Of a stretch of DNA of 64,000 nt, positions 32,256 to 40,455 are shown in pieces. Positions within the stretch are counted from its first letter, which is position 1, and each line of letters starts with the position of its first letter. The position numbers were made by a program, and so were the translations under genes. Below the pieces are notes generated by a model. It worked only from the letters and a program-made list of their open reading frames with translations, did not search any database and was not told the origin of the DNA. Source of the stretch: Gemmatimonadota bacterium (GTDB lineage: Bacteria > Gemmatimonadota > Gemmatimonadetes > Gemmatimonadales > Gemmatimonadaceae); contig JAQBPX010000029.1 in assembly GCA_028287305.1 (NCBI GenBank), positions 117,662 to 181,661 on the forward strand, read 5' to 3'.

Positions 32256-33112
32256 GACTCCTGCCTGTCCGAGCGAAGCGTGCGTCCCGCGCGCACCGCC
32301 ACGACCTCGGCGGCGATCGACAGCGCGATTTCCGGTGCCGACTTGCCGCCGAGGTCGAGCCCGATCGGTATGCGAAGCCGCGCGAGCTCGGCGTCGGTCA
32401 GGCCGTCCTCCGAGAGCAGCGCACGAATCGCAGCCGCGCGCCGCTTGCTGCCGAGCATTCCCACGTAGCCCACGCTGCTGCGCAGCGCCCAGCGCAGCAC
32501 CGGGATCTCGTACTTGTAATCGTGGGTCAGGAGCACGATTGCCGTCTCCGCTCCGCCGCCGAGCTGCTCCACGATCTCCGAGGGCATGCCCACTCGCAGG
32601 GAATCCACGCCCGGGAAACGCTCGCTCGTCGCGTACCGCTCGCGCCCGTCCACCACGACGGTCTCGAAGCCCAGCGTGCCGGCGATCGGTGCGAGCGCCA
32701 TCGCGACGTGCCCTGCCCCCACGATCACCATCCGCGGCTGCGGCTGCGAAGCGTCGTCATCGCGCAAGCGACGGATGACCGCGTCCTCCTCGCTTCGCAC
32801 GTTCACGGGCTCGACCAGCACCTCGACCTCGCCACCGCAGGTGAGGCCCACGTCCCACGCCTCATCGTCGTTCAGCGAGATCACGAGCTGCCGCGCGCTC
32901 CACGTCGCGAGCACCTCGCCTGCCGCCTCGATCACGCGCGCGTCCACACATCCGCCGATCGTCACTGCGCCCAGTATCGCCCCGGACTCGCCCACCCACA
33001 TCTGCCCTCCCGCCGAGCGCGACGCCGCTCCCTTCGCGCGCACGAGCGTCGCGAGCACGGCCCTCGGCTCGGCTGCGCGCACGCGCTCGAGCTGCCGGAG
33101 GGCGTCGCTCAC
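32252..33112 (-). CDS. XdhC-family Mo-cofactor insertion protein
   Basis: 286 residues. The N-terminal XdhC domain shows AVLATLVRAKGAASRSAGGQMWVG and the cysteine pair G-G-C-V-D-A/G-L-T-C-G-G-E. The C-terminal Rossmann-like domain shows MVIVGAGHVAMALAPIAGTLG, LLTHDYKYEIPVLRWAL and SVGYVGMLGSKRR, the XdhC/CoxI signatures. It binds molybdenum cofactor, helps its sulfuration and inserts it into xanthine/CO-dehydrogenase-type enzymes. GTG 33112 overlaps the GDSL gene stop (GTGA); a longer frame to 33454 is rejected as it covers that gene. The target dehydrogenase is not in the window. Confidence 0.85.
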   Translation of the reverse strand: MSDALRQLERVRAAEPRAVLATLVRAKGAASRSAGGQMWVGESGAILGAVTIGGCVDARVIEAAGEVLATWSARQLVISLNDDEAWDVGLTCGGEVEVLVEPVNVRSEEDAVIRRLRDDDASQPQPRMVIVGAGHVAMALAPIAGTLGFETVVVDGRERYATSERFPGVDSLRVGMPSEIVEQLGGGAETAIVLLTHDYKYEIPVLRWALRSSVGYVGMLGSKRRAAAIRALLSEDGLTDAELARLRIPIGLDLGGKSAPEIALSIAAEVVAVRAGRTLRSDRQES

Positions 33113-33867
33113 TCGTTGGCGTCCAGCGTGGCCAGCCAGAGCTCGCGCAGCCCGTTCGCGCCCGCCGCGTTCGGCTCGATGGGAGAGCGCTTCCAGTACC
33201 ATCGCTCCTCCGGGCTCGCCTTCGCGCCATGTCCGAGGAAGTGCTCGTACGCGTCGGCGAGCAGCGCGCCCCGCCCGCGGCCGATCTCGCGCAGCCGCGC
33301 GTTCAGCGCGTCCAGTGCCTCGATCGGGAGCTCGTCCATGTGCTCGAAGGCCCCCTCGATCTGCCGCGTGCCATCCGAGGGGTCGTAGACCGTGTTCACG
33401 ATCACCAGCGAATCCGGGCACTGCGCGCGAATGGCGTCGACCAGCAGCTCGCACGCCTCGCCCACGTCGCGAGCGATCTGCATCAGCAGCGGCAGCTTCG
33501 GCTTGTTCGCGAAGGCGCTGAGCAGGTCGTTGCCGCCCACGGTGAGCGTGACGAGCGTGGGCTCGTCGCTCTCCTCGAGCGCCACGAGCTGCCCTCCGAA
33601 GACGTCACCCACCGACGCGCCATCCTCGGCCAGGTTCAGGAAGGTGATTCCCGGGTGGCGCGTGACGAGGTCATCGGCGGCGTGGTCCGGCCAGTACTCG
33701 TCGGAATTGCGATGGAGCAGCGACGCCGCGCCCACCGGTGCCACGGCGCCCGCAATGGCCGTTCGCTCGAGTGCCACCGCCACTTCCGTGTCGCCGAGGT
33801 CGAGCGCCGGGTACAGGTCGATGGACATGGAGTCGCCGAGCGCGACGTACCGCGAAAAGCGCTGCAC
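33109..33867 (-). CDS. SGNH/GDSL hydrolase
   Basis: 252 residues, no signal peptide. Block I is ALGDSMSIDLYP with the nucleophile serine in G-D-S. Block III is TLVTLTVGGNDLL with G-x-N-D. The C-terminal catalytic D-x-x-H is not clearly placed (ADAYEHFLGHG is a candidate). It should be an esterase or lipase of unknown substrate. GTG start two bases after the ispH stop; GTGA overlap with xdhC downstream. The genomic link to both isoprenoid and Mo-cofactor genes is probably operonic chance. Confidence 0.8.
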   Translation of the reverse strand: MQRFSRYVALGDSMSIDLYPALDLGDTEVAVALERTAIAGAVAPVGAASLLHRNSDEYWPDHAADDLVTRHPGITFLNLAEDGASVGDVFGGQLVALEESDEPTLVTLTVGGNDLLSAFANKPKLPLLMQIARDVGEACELLVDAIRAQCPDSLVIVNTVYDPSDGTRQIEGAFEHMDELPIEALDALNARLREIGRGRGALLADAYEHFLGHGAKASPEERWYWKRSPIEPNAAGANGLRELWLATLDANE

Positions 33868-33869
33868 GG

Positions 33870-35087
33870 TCAGGGCGTGAACGTGAGGCCGCGCGTCGCC
33901 AGGATGCGCGACACCACCTCACCGATCTTGTTGTTCGGCGTGCTCGCGCCCGCGGTGATGCCGACGCGCACCGGGCCGATGGGATTCATCCATCCGCGGC
34001 GCGTCTCCTCCACGTGCTGCTTCTGCGGCAGCCGGAAGTGGATCGTGCCCTCGTCGGGATCGATCGCCTCCGTCTCCTCCACGTGGTAGCTGGGCACCTG
34101 CTCCGCGCAGAGCATCGCGAGGGAGATCGTGTTGCTCGAGTTGAAGCCGCCGATCACGATCATCATGTCCAGCGGCTCGGCGAGCAGGTCGCGCACCGCA
34201 TCCTGGCGCTCCTGCGTGGCCGAGCAGATGGTGTCGAAGGTGCGGAAGTTCTCGGCGCGAAAGGCGTCGCCGTGCGCACGCGCCATCGCCGCGCCCACTT
34301 CCTCGCCGATTGCCAGCGATTCCTTGGCGAGCATGGTGGTCTGGTTCGCCACGCCCACGCGCTGCAGGTGCAGCGCAGGATCGAAGCCAGCCGACACCGC
34401 ATGCGGCGCGAAGGCCTCCAGCAGCGTCTCTCCCGACACGCGTCCCTCGATGAAGTCGCAGACCAGGCGCGCCTCGCCCATGTCGCGAACCACGAGGTGA
34501 TGACCCACGCCATGCTTCTCCACCTGGCTCGCCGTGGCCCGCGTCTCCTCGTGCGCGTACTTGCCGTGGATCAGGGCGGTGAAGCCGTCCCTCGCGTACG
34601 CCTCCACGCGCTTCCAGACGTTGAGCACCGAACCACAGGTGGTGTCCACCAGCACGCAGCCGATCGCGCGCAGCCGCTCGAAGTCGCCGATGGTCACGCC
34701 GAAGGCGGGCAGGATGACCACGTCCTCGGGGCGCACGGCCGAGAAGTCGAAGGCGCCGTGGTCCGCATGGAGGATCTCGATCCCCATGTCGCGGAGCCGG
34801 GCGTTCACGTGCGGATTGTGGATGATCTCGCCCACCAGGAAGAGCCGCCGGTCCGGGAACTTCCGCCGTGCCTGGTAGGCGTACTCCACGGCGCGCTCCA
34901 CCCCGTAGCAGAACCCGAACTCCCGGGCGAGCAGGATGGTGACGTCGTCCACCTGCAGCCGGTAGTCCTCGGCGCGCAGGTGGTCCACCAGCATGCCGTT
35001 GTAGTCGACCGAAAGGTCTTCCTGGACCTCCGACTTCAGGCCAAAGCCCTTCCGGAAATACGTCGACGGATCGGGGGGAGACACCAT
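33870..35087 (-). CDS. ispH: 4-hydroxy-3-methylbut-2-enyl diphosphate reductase (IspH)
   Basis: 405 residues, the long form found in cyanobacteria and plants rather than the 310-residue E. coli form. The three cluster cysteines are visible in GFCYGVERAV, TTCGSVLNVW and ICSATQERQDAV, with substrate-binding histidines in GEIIHNPHVN and IHGKYAHEETRAT and E in the latter. It makes IPP and DMAPP from HMBPP, the last step of the MEP pathway. It is the first gene of a minus-strand operon that continues with GDSL, xdhC, IscU-like and mocA genes. The divergent gene at 35150 starts 62 bases away. Confidence 0.95.
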   Translation of the reverse strand: MVSPPDPSTYFRKGFGLKSEVQEDLSVDYNGMLVDHLRAEDYRLQVDDVTILLAREFGFCYGVERAVEYAYQARRKFPDRRLFLVGEIIHNPHVNARLRDMGIEILHADHGAFDFSAVRPEDVVILPAFGVTIGDFERLRAIGCVLVDTTCGSVLNVWKRVEAYARDGFTALIHGKYAHEETRATASQVEKHGVGHHLVVRDMGEARLVCDFIEGRVSGETLLEAFAPHAVSAGFDPALHLQRVGVANQTTMLAKESLAIGEEVGAAMARAHGDAFRAENFRTFDTICSATQERQDAVRDLLAEPLDMMIVIGGFNSSNTISLAMLCAEQVPSYHVEETEAIDPDEGTIHFRLPQKQHVEETRRGWMNPIGPVRVGITAGASTPNNKIGEVVSRILATRGLTFTP

Positions 35088-35149
35088 GGCTGGAATCTAG
35101 CGCCGGAGGCTCGCTGGCGCCCTGCAAAGCCCGGGACTAGACTGACCCC

Positions 35150-36121
35150 GTGACCGCCACCCTGACCACCCCGCGCGTGATCACCCGCGGTGACACCATC
35201 GCCGTGGTGGCACCCTCCTATGCGCCGCGCGCCGGGTGGCTCGCGCGCGGGGTGCGGGCCCTCGAGCGCGCGGGGTTCAACGTGCTGCTCGACCCGAACA
35301 TCAGCACGCCCCGCCGCTTCCTCCGCAGCGAGGACGAGGCGCGCGCGGCCAGCTTCACGAAGATGTGGTGCGACGAGCGCGTCTCCGCCGTGATCGGCGC
35401 CACCGGCGGGTACGGGGCGGTGCGCATGCTCCCCTACCTGGACCCGGAGCTGTTCCGCGCCAACCCGCGCGCCTTCGTGGGCTATTCGGACATCACGGCG
35501 CTTCACCTCTGGCTCATGCGGCGCGCCGGCCTGCGCACCTTTCACGGGCCCACGGTAGACGACCTCGTTCCCGGCACGCGTGACCCCACCATGAACTCGC
35601 TCCTCGCCGCGCTCACCACGCCGCGCCCCGCCGCGCGGCTTGGCCGGGATCGCGCCCGCTCCGTGCGCCCCGGGCGCGCGAGTGGACGGCTGGTGGGCGG
35701 CAACCTCTCGCTGGTGCAGCAGAGCATCGGCACGCCGTACGAGATCGACACCGACGACGCGATCCTCTTCATCGAGGAGACGCGAGACCCGATGTCCTAT
35801 GTGGACGAGCGCCTCGTGCACCTGCGCGCCGCCGGCTTGCTCCGCCGCGTGCGCGGCATCGTCTTCGGGCAGACCTCCCTCGATCGCTCCGAGGAGGACG
35901 AATTCGAGGACTTCCTCCTCGACCTCGTGGCCGATCTCGACGTGCCCGTGCTCGTGGACTTTCCGGCGGGGCACGAGAACCCTAACTTGACGCTGCCCCT
36001 GGGAACCGAGGTGGAACTCGTCGTGGACGATTCCACCGGCTGGATCGTCCACAAGGAGGACGCCCTGTCCCTCCCCGCCGGAACGCCACTTCCCACTCGC
36101 CCCCCGACGTCCTCGGCATGA
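35150..36121 (+). CDS. LD-carboxypeptidase (peptidase S66) family protein
   Basis: 323 residues, GTG start. The nucleophile serine is in VGYSDITALHLW, the glutamate in AILFIEETRD and the histidine in PAGHENPNLTLPLGTEVEL, the S66 catalytic triad in order. Members cut the L,D bond of tetrapeptide stems during murein recycling, or release microcin-type peptides (MccF). No signal peptide, so cytoplasmic. ATGA overlap with sthA downstream. The N-terminal VAPSYAPRAGWLARGVRALERAG is typical. Confidence 0.9.
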   Translation: MTATLTTPRVITRGDTIAVVAPSYAPRAGWLARGVRALERAGFNVLLDPNISTPRRFLRSEDEARAASFTKMWCDERVSAVIGATGGYGAVRMLPYLDPELFRANPRAFVGYSDITALHLWLMRRAGLRTFHGPTVDDLVPGTRDPTMNSLLAALTTPRPAARLGRDRARSVRPGRASGRLVGGNLSLVQQSIGTPYEIDTDDAILFIEETRDPMSYVDERLVHLRAAGLLRRVRGIVFGQTSLDRSEEDEFEDFLLDLVADLDVPVLVDFPAGHENPNLTLPLGTEVELVVDDSTGWIVHKEDALSLPAGTPLPTRPPTSSA

Positions 36122-37614
36122 CGTACACGCCCGACGCCCCTGGCTTGATCCATGGCTCCGCCGACCACTACGACCTCGTGGTGATCGGGGCCGGTCCGGC
36201 TGGCGAGAAGGGCGCCGCACAGGCTGCGTACTTCGGCAAGAAGGTCTGCATCATCGAGCGCGCCCCCAAGCCGGGCGGCGCCGCGGTGAACACCGGCACC
36301 ATTCCCTCCAAGGCCCTCCGCGAGACCGCGCTCTACTTCTCCGGCCTCCGCCAGAAGGGCCTCTACGGCGTGGACGTCCACGTGAAGCGCGACATCACCA
36401 TCAGCGACTTCATGTACCGCGAGCGCTCGGTGATCGAGGCCGAGTGGGCGCTGATCGCCGAGAACCTCTCCAAGCACGGCATCGCCACCATGCAGGGCTC
36501 GGCGAAGTTCACCGACGCCAACACCGTGGAAGTCACGCGCTACGGACAGGCGCCGCGCTACATCACCGCCGACTACTTCCTCGTCGCCACCGGCTCCAGC
36601 CCGCAGCAGCCGCTGGACATCGCCGTGGACGGCTCGGTGATCGTGGACAGCGACACGCTGCTCACCCTCGACCGCATCCCGCAGCAGATGATCGTGATCG
36701 GTGGCGGCGTGATCGGCTGCGAGTACGCCTGCACCTTCGCCGCGCTCGGCGTGCGCGTCACGATCGTCAACAGCCGCTCGCGACTGCTCGCGCACCTGGA
36801 CGCCGAGGTGAGCGAGACGCTTCGCCAGCTCATGACCTCCCGGCTCGGCATCTCGGTGCACGTGAACTCCGAGACCACGAACATCGTGGTGGACGACAAG
36901 CGCGCGCACGTCACGCTGAGCGACGACACGGTGCTCAGCAGCGACGTGGTGCTCTTCAGCGCCGGCCGCGTGGGCAACTCGCAGGGGCTCGGCCTGGAGG
37001 CGCTCGGCATCCGCACGAACGCGCGCGGGTACGTGTCGGTGGACGCGCAGTACCGCACCAGCCAGCCGAACATCTACGCGGCCGGCGACGTCGTCGGCTT
37101 TCCCGCGCTCGCATCCACCTCCATGGAGCAGGCGCGCGTCGCCGTGTGCAACGCCTTCGACCTGAAGTACAAGAAGCAGGTGGCCAACGTGCTGCCGTAC
37201 GGCGTCTGGACCATCCCCGAGATCGCGACCGTCGGCGAGTCCGAGGAGCAACTGATGCAGCGCGGTGTCGCGTTCGAGGTGGGCCGCTCGAACTTCCGCC
37301 TCAACCCGCGCGGACAGATCGTGGGCGAGGTGGACGGCTTCATCAAGCTGCTCTTCCACCCCGACGACCAGCGCCTGCTCGGCGTGTCCATCATCGGGGA
37401 GGGGGCCTGCGAGCTGATTCACATCGGCGCCGCCGCCATCGCGTTCGACGCGACCCTCGACTACTTCATCCAGGCGGTGTTCAACTATCCCGCCATGAGC
37501 GACGCCTACAAGTATGCCGCGTACGATGGACTCGGCGCCCTCACGCGACGGGCGTCGCGTGCGCGCGGACTGCCGAGCTCCGGCGGCGGGTTGCGCGCCG
37601 TCACCACGGAATAG
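36118..37614 (+). CDS. sthA: Soluble pyridine nucleotide transhydrogenase (Si-specific)
   Basis: 498 residues of flavoprotein disulfide-reductase fold: FAD site VVIGAGPAGEKGA, NAD site MIVIGGGVIGCEYAC, and NIYAAGDVVGFPALASTS for the FAD ribityl contact. The redox disulfide is absent: the motif reads GGAAVNTGTIPSKALRE where dihydrolipoamide dehydrogenase has two cysteines. This is diagnostic for SthA, which moves hydride between NADH and NADPH. The C-terminal dimer domain (NLPYGVWTIPEIATVG) is normal and there is an unusual 25-residue Ser/Arg/Gly-rich tail. Coupled to the S66 peptidase gene. Confidence 0.92.
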   Translation: MTYTPDAPGLIHGSADHYDLVVIGAGPAGEKGAAQAAYFGKKVCIIERAPKPGGAAVNTGTIPSKALRETALYFSGLRQKGLYGVDVHVKRDITISDFMYRERSVIEAEWALIAENLSKHGIATMQGSAKFTDANTVEVTRYGQAPRYITADYFLVATGSSPQQPLDIAVDGSVIVDSDTLLTLDRIPQQMIVIGGGVIGCEYACTFAALGVRVTIVNSRSRLLAHLDAEVSETLRQLMTSRLGISVHVNSETTNIVVDDKRAHVTLSDDTVLSSDVVLFSAGRVGNSQGLGLEALGIRTNARGYVSVDAQYRTSQPNIYAAGDVVGFPALASTSMEQARVAVCNAFDLKYKKQVANVLPYGVWTIPEIATVGESEEQLMQRGVAFEVGRSNFRLNPRGQIVGEVDGFIKLLFHPDDQRLLGVSIIGEGACELIHIGAAAIAFDATLDYFIQAVFNYPAMSDAYKYAAYDGLGALTRRASRARGLPSSGGGLRAVTTE

Positions 37615-37617
37615 CAG

Positions 37618-38208
37618 TCAGCGGGTCATCGGCGCCCACCAGTCCGCCGCGACGAACTTCGCGAGCGCGTAGGTCACGAGCACTTCATAGGCGCCCTGCC
37701 GGTCCATCATCCCCGCCGTGAGGGTCCCCACCGCGCCAACGCCGCGCTTGGTGTCGTGCGCGCCGGTGAGCTGGTCCATGGCATGACCGAGCTCCATGCC
37801 GCCGCGAATGAGCTCGGCCACGCCGGGTGGAAGGGGCATCGCGAGCGAGCCACCCACGGACTCGCGACCGTCGCGCGACACGAGCGCCGCCCACGCGCAG
37901 GTGCGCATCGAGCCGTCCGGCTCATTCACTACGCCACCCTCGATGCCCACGCCGATGTCCGCGTCCCCCGCCACGCGCGCGGCGTGCGCTCGCGCGAGTG
38001 CACCACGAATCGTCTCGGCGTCGCCCACCGGCTGGTCGGGCACGCCACTCCGCACCTCGTGTGAGGTGAACTCCGCGTGCGGCGCGACGCGCGCGATCAC
38101 CGCGCGCGCGGCGCCCACCTTCACGCGATTGCCCGAGCCCACCGCAACGCGACGAACCTGGTCGAGCGACACCGGCGCTGCGCCGGCCGTGGAAGCGCTT
38201 CCTGGCAT
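37618..38208 (-). CDS. Inosine/xanthosine triphosphatase (DUF84, YjjX-like)
   Basis: 196 residues. VAVGSGNRVKVGAARAVIARV, HEVRSGVPDQPVGDAETIRGAL, GVGIEGGV and the C-terminal RGVGAVGTLTAG follow the DUF84/NTPase I pattern. The enzyme removes ITP and XTP from the nucleotide pool to avoid misincorporation. ATG 38208 was chosen; an extension to 38289 would overlap the divergent gene's start. Convergent with sthA (stop codons 4 bases apart). Monocistronic. Confidence 0.85.
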   Translation of the reverse strand: MPGSASTAGAAPVSLDQVRRVAVGSGNRVKVGAARAVIARVAPHAEFTSHEVRSGVPDQPVGDAETIRGALARAHAARVAGDADIGVGIEGGVVNEPDGSMRTCAWAALVSRDGRESVGGSLAMPLPPGVAELIRGGMELGHAMDQLTGAHDTKRGVGAVGTLTAGMMDRQGAYEVLVTYALAKFVAADWWAPMTR

Positions 38209-38275
38209 GCCCAACGCTAACGCGCGGTGGGCGTTCTTGCCGCCCCCGCGTGCCGCGGATATGATTTGCCTCCCG

Positions 38276-38911
38276 ATGTGGCCCTCCACCTCCTCCTACG
38301 CGCCGGCGACTGCCGCCACGCACAGCTTCGCCTTCATCGGCGAGCGGCTGTGGCTGGACTTCGTGAACACCGAGCGCGTGGCGCGTGGCGGTGAATCGCT
38401 GCGTGACGTGGACGCCCTCGTCGCATGGCTGGAGCTCGCCGGCGTGCTGGACGTGGAGCGCGCCATGGGCATGCGCCGTCGCTCGCGCGAGCAACCCGCC
38501 GGCGCACAGGCAGCGCTCGCCGACGCCATTCGGGTGCGGGCAGCGCTGCGAGTGCTGGCCGAGCGTGGGGCGCTGTCGCAGCAGGTGCGTGCGGAGACGC
38601 TGGGTGAGATCAACCGCGTGCTGGGGCGCAGTGCGGGCACGCGACGACTCGAGCAGCGGGGCGACGGAAGCTTCGCGCGCTCCTTCGTGCCCACGGGAGA
38701 CGCATTCGCCGGCCTGGTCATTCCAGTGGTGGAGAGCGCCGCCGACAGCCTGATTGGCGGCGAGCTGGCGCGCGTGCGTCGCTGCGCCGATCCGCGCTGC
38801 GCGCGCGTGTTCTACGACAGCTCACGCAACGGCGCGCGCCGCTGGTGCGACATGGCGAGCTGCGGCAACCGCGCCAAGGCAGCGAGGTTTCGCAAGAAAG
38901 CGGGGGCGTAG
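38276..38911 (+). CDS. ABATE-domain and CGNR zinc-finger protein
   Basis: 211 residues. N-terminal ABATE domain (FIGERLWLDFVNTERV, then a helical region) and C-terminal zinc finger C-A-D-P-R-C, C-D-M-A-S-C-G-N-R followed by K-A-A-R-F-R. This is the CGNR group, thought to be transcriptional regulators in stress response and antibiotic biosynthesis. ATG 38276 was taken; an in-frame ATG at 38261 adds five residues and cannot be excluded. Starts divergently from the DUF84 gene; repeat A copy 3 follows it. Confidence 0.85.
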   Translation: MWPSTSSYAPATAATHSFAFIGERLWLDFVNTERVARGGESLRDVDALVAWLELAGVLDVERAMGMRRRSREQPAGAQAALADAIRVRAALRVLAERGALSQQVRAETLGEINRVLGRSAGTRRLEQRGDGSFARSFVPTGDAFAGLVIPVVESAADSLIGGELARVRRCADPRCARVFYDSSRNGARRWCDMASCGNRAKAARFRKKAGA

Positions 38912-38936
38912 GCAGGGCCTCGACTGCAACTGCTTT

Positions 38937-39086
38937 CGACACGGATTTCACGGGCGCGCTGCGCGCGCATACGGATCCGCCCTCGCTCAGGCAAAGCTCC
39001 CTTGGGCCGGCCGGGACCAGCTTTGATTGTCACCCAGACCAATCCGTGCAGCGTCGCGAGAGCGACGCTCCGTGTCATCCGTGTCT
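38937..39086. repeat. Intergenic repeat family A, copy 3 (inverted relative to copy 2)
   Basis: GACACGGATTTCACGGGCGCGC at the left pairs with ATCCGTGTC at the right. Internal parts CAAAGCTCC and ACCAGCTTTGATTGTCACCC, then CCGTGCAGCGTCGCG, are the reverse complement of copy 2 with a few changes. It lies between the convergent CGNR and sigma-factor genes. Confidence 0.7.
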
Positions 39087-39119
39087 AAATGCCGTTGGAC
39101 CGCGGCGCGACAGACCAGG

Positions 39120-39695
39120 TCACGCCGAGAGCCGAGCCCTCGAGACATACCCCATCTCGACCGCATACCCCACCAGCTTCCGCTGCAGCAGCCTGCGCCC
39201 CCGGAACAGCCGCGACTTCACCGTGCCCTCGGGGATGCCGAGGATCTTCGCGATCTCCGCGTACTGGATCTCGTGCAGGTCGCTGAGGAGCACCGCACTG
39301 CGATACTCCTCCGGCAGCGCATCGATGGCCCGCGTGATCTCCTCATCCAGGAAGGAGTCGTAGAAGCGCCCCTCGGGATCCGCCTCGCCCACGGCCTCGA
39401 AGCTCGGGTGCCCCTCACTGTCGTCGTCCAGCGAGTAGATCTCGCGCGCGTCGATGCGCCGCTTGCGGCTCACGAACGCATGGTAGAGGATCGTGAAGAG
39501 CCACGCGCGGATATTGGTGCCGAGCCGGTACTGCTCCCAGCGCTCCAGCGCGCGCAGCATCGTGTCGGACACCAGGTCCTCGGCGTCGTCGGGCGCCCGC
39601 GAGAGCTTGAGCGCAAAGCTGTACAGCGCGTCGAGCTGGGCCAGCGCCTCGCGCTCGAACTGCGCGCGCGCGCCAAGTCGAATGTCGGCGATCAT
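39120..39695 (-). CDS. ECF-type RNA polymerase sigma factor
   Basis: 191 residues. Region 2 (ALYSFALKLSRAPDDAEDLV, then DTMLRALERW and NIRAWLFTILYHAFVSRKRR) and region 4 (ALPEEYRSAVLLSDLHEIQY, then EIAKILGIPEGTVKSRLFRG) are complete. A short inter-region spacer carries an acidic patch. The ATG at 39695 is preceded closely by AGGTGG. No anti-sigma gene is adjacent, unlike the other two sigma factors in the window, so its control must be elsewhere. Upstream, 60 bases away, is the 3' end of the TetR-type gene on the same strand. Confidence 0.88.
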   Translation of the reverse strand: MIADIRLGARAQFEREALAQLDALYSFALKLSRAPDDAEDLVSDTMLRALERWEQYRLGTNIRAWLFTILYHAFVSRKRRIDAREIYSLDDDSEGHPSFEAVGEADPEGRFYDSFLDEEITRAIDALPEEYRSAVLLSDLHEIQYAEIAKILGIPEGTVKSRLFRGRRLLQRKLVGYAVEMGYVSRARLSA

Positions 39696-39771
39696 CTCCA
39701 CCTTCCCCCTCCCCACCCCACCGTTCGATGTCGCCGGTGCCCATGCACCGCGCGCGTTCCGAAAGAAAAGC

Positions 39772-40365
39772 TCAGCCGCGGCGGTGCATCGCCACGTATC
39801 GCTTCAGGTCCTCGCCAATCCCCTGCATCACGCCCGGGTCCCGCTGCACGCGCGCCATCAGCATCCCGCCCTCCAGCGCGGCGATGATGAAGCGCGCCAT
39901 GCGCCGCAACTCCACGTCGCCGCGCAGCTGCGGCTGCAACTCCCGGAGCAGCGACTGCAGCTGCTGCGTCCAGCGGTCGAACACCCGGTCCAGCCGCCCG
40001 CGAAAGCCCTCGTGCACCTCGGACATCTCCGACGCGAGGCTCCCGAACGGCGAGCCACCCCGCCCATCGCGCTCACCCTGCAGCGCCACCAGCGTGTCGA
40101 TGAAGAGGTTGAGCCGCTCCCCTGGATCGATCATCGGCTCGCGAAGGATCGCCAGTCCGCGTTCGGTGAAGCGCTCGAACTGCCGGTCGAGCACCTCGTA
40201 GCCCAGCTCTTCCTTCGAGACGAAGTAGTGGTAGAAGTGACTCTTTCCACTCAGCCCGGCCGCCTCGATCACGTCCTCCACCGACGTGTGCGCGTAGCCG
40301 TGCTGCTGGATCAGCCGCGCCGCGGAGTCGAGGATGGCCGTTCGCCGGGTCTTCACGGGAAGCAA
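39772..40365 (-). CDS. TetR/AcrR-family transcriptional regulator
   Basis: 197 residues. N-terminal helix-turn-helix: ILDSAARLIQQHGYAHTSVE, then DVIEAAGLSGKSHFYHYFVSKEELGYEVL. The C-terminal part resembles TetR_C ligand domains of the QacR/AcrR-like groups. Start codon TTG 40365 or GTG 40356; no good ribosome-binding site is visible and a leaderless transcript is possible. A perfect palindrome (TTAGGACC-N4-GGTCCTAA) overlaps the start region at 40367-40386, strongly suggesting self-repression, perhaps with control of the divergent GNAT gene. Confidence 0.88.
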   Translation of the reverse strand: MLPVKTRRTAILDSAARLIQQHGYAHTSVEDVIEAAGLSGKSHFYHYFVSKEELGYEVLDRQFERFTERGLAILREPMIDPGERLNLFIDTLVALQGERDGRGGSPFGSLASEMSEVHEGFRGRLDRVFDRWTQQLQSLLRELQPQLRGDVELRRMARFIIAALEGGMLMARVQRDPGVMQGIGEDLKRYVAMHRRG

Positions 40366-40366
40366 G

Positions 40367-40386
40367 TTAGGACCGAGTGGTCCTAA
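40367..40386. promoter_or_regulatory. Perfect palindromic operator for the TetR-type regulator
   Basis: TTAGGACC (40367-40374), GAGT, GGTCCTAA (40379-40386). It abuts the regulator start codon. A half-site GGTCCTA recurs at about 40436-40442, 14 bases before the divergent acetyltransferase start, so both promoters may be controlled. Confidence 0.75.
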
Positions 40387-40455
40387 TTTGGAAGACCAAG
40401 CCTAAGCCACAGCGCCTCAACGTCTTACACCACACGGTCCTATTATCTTTCCGCC

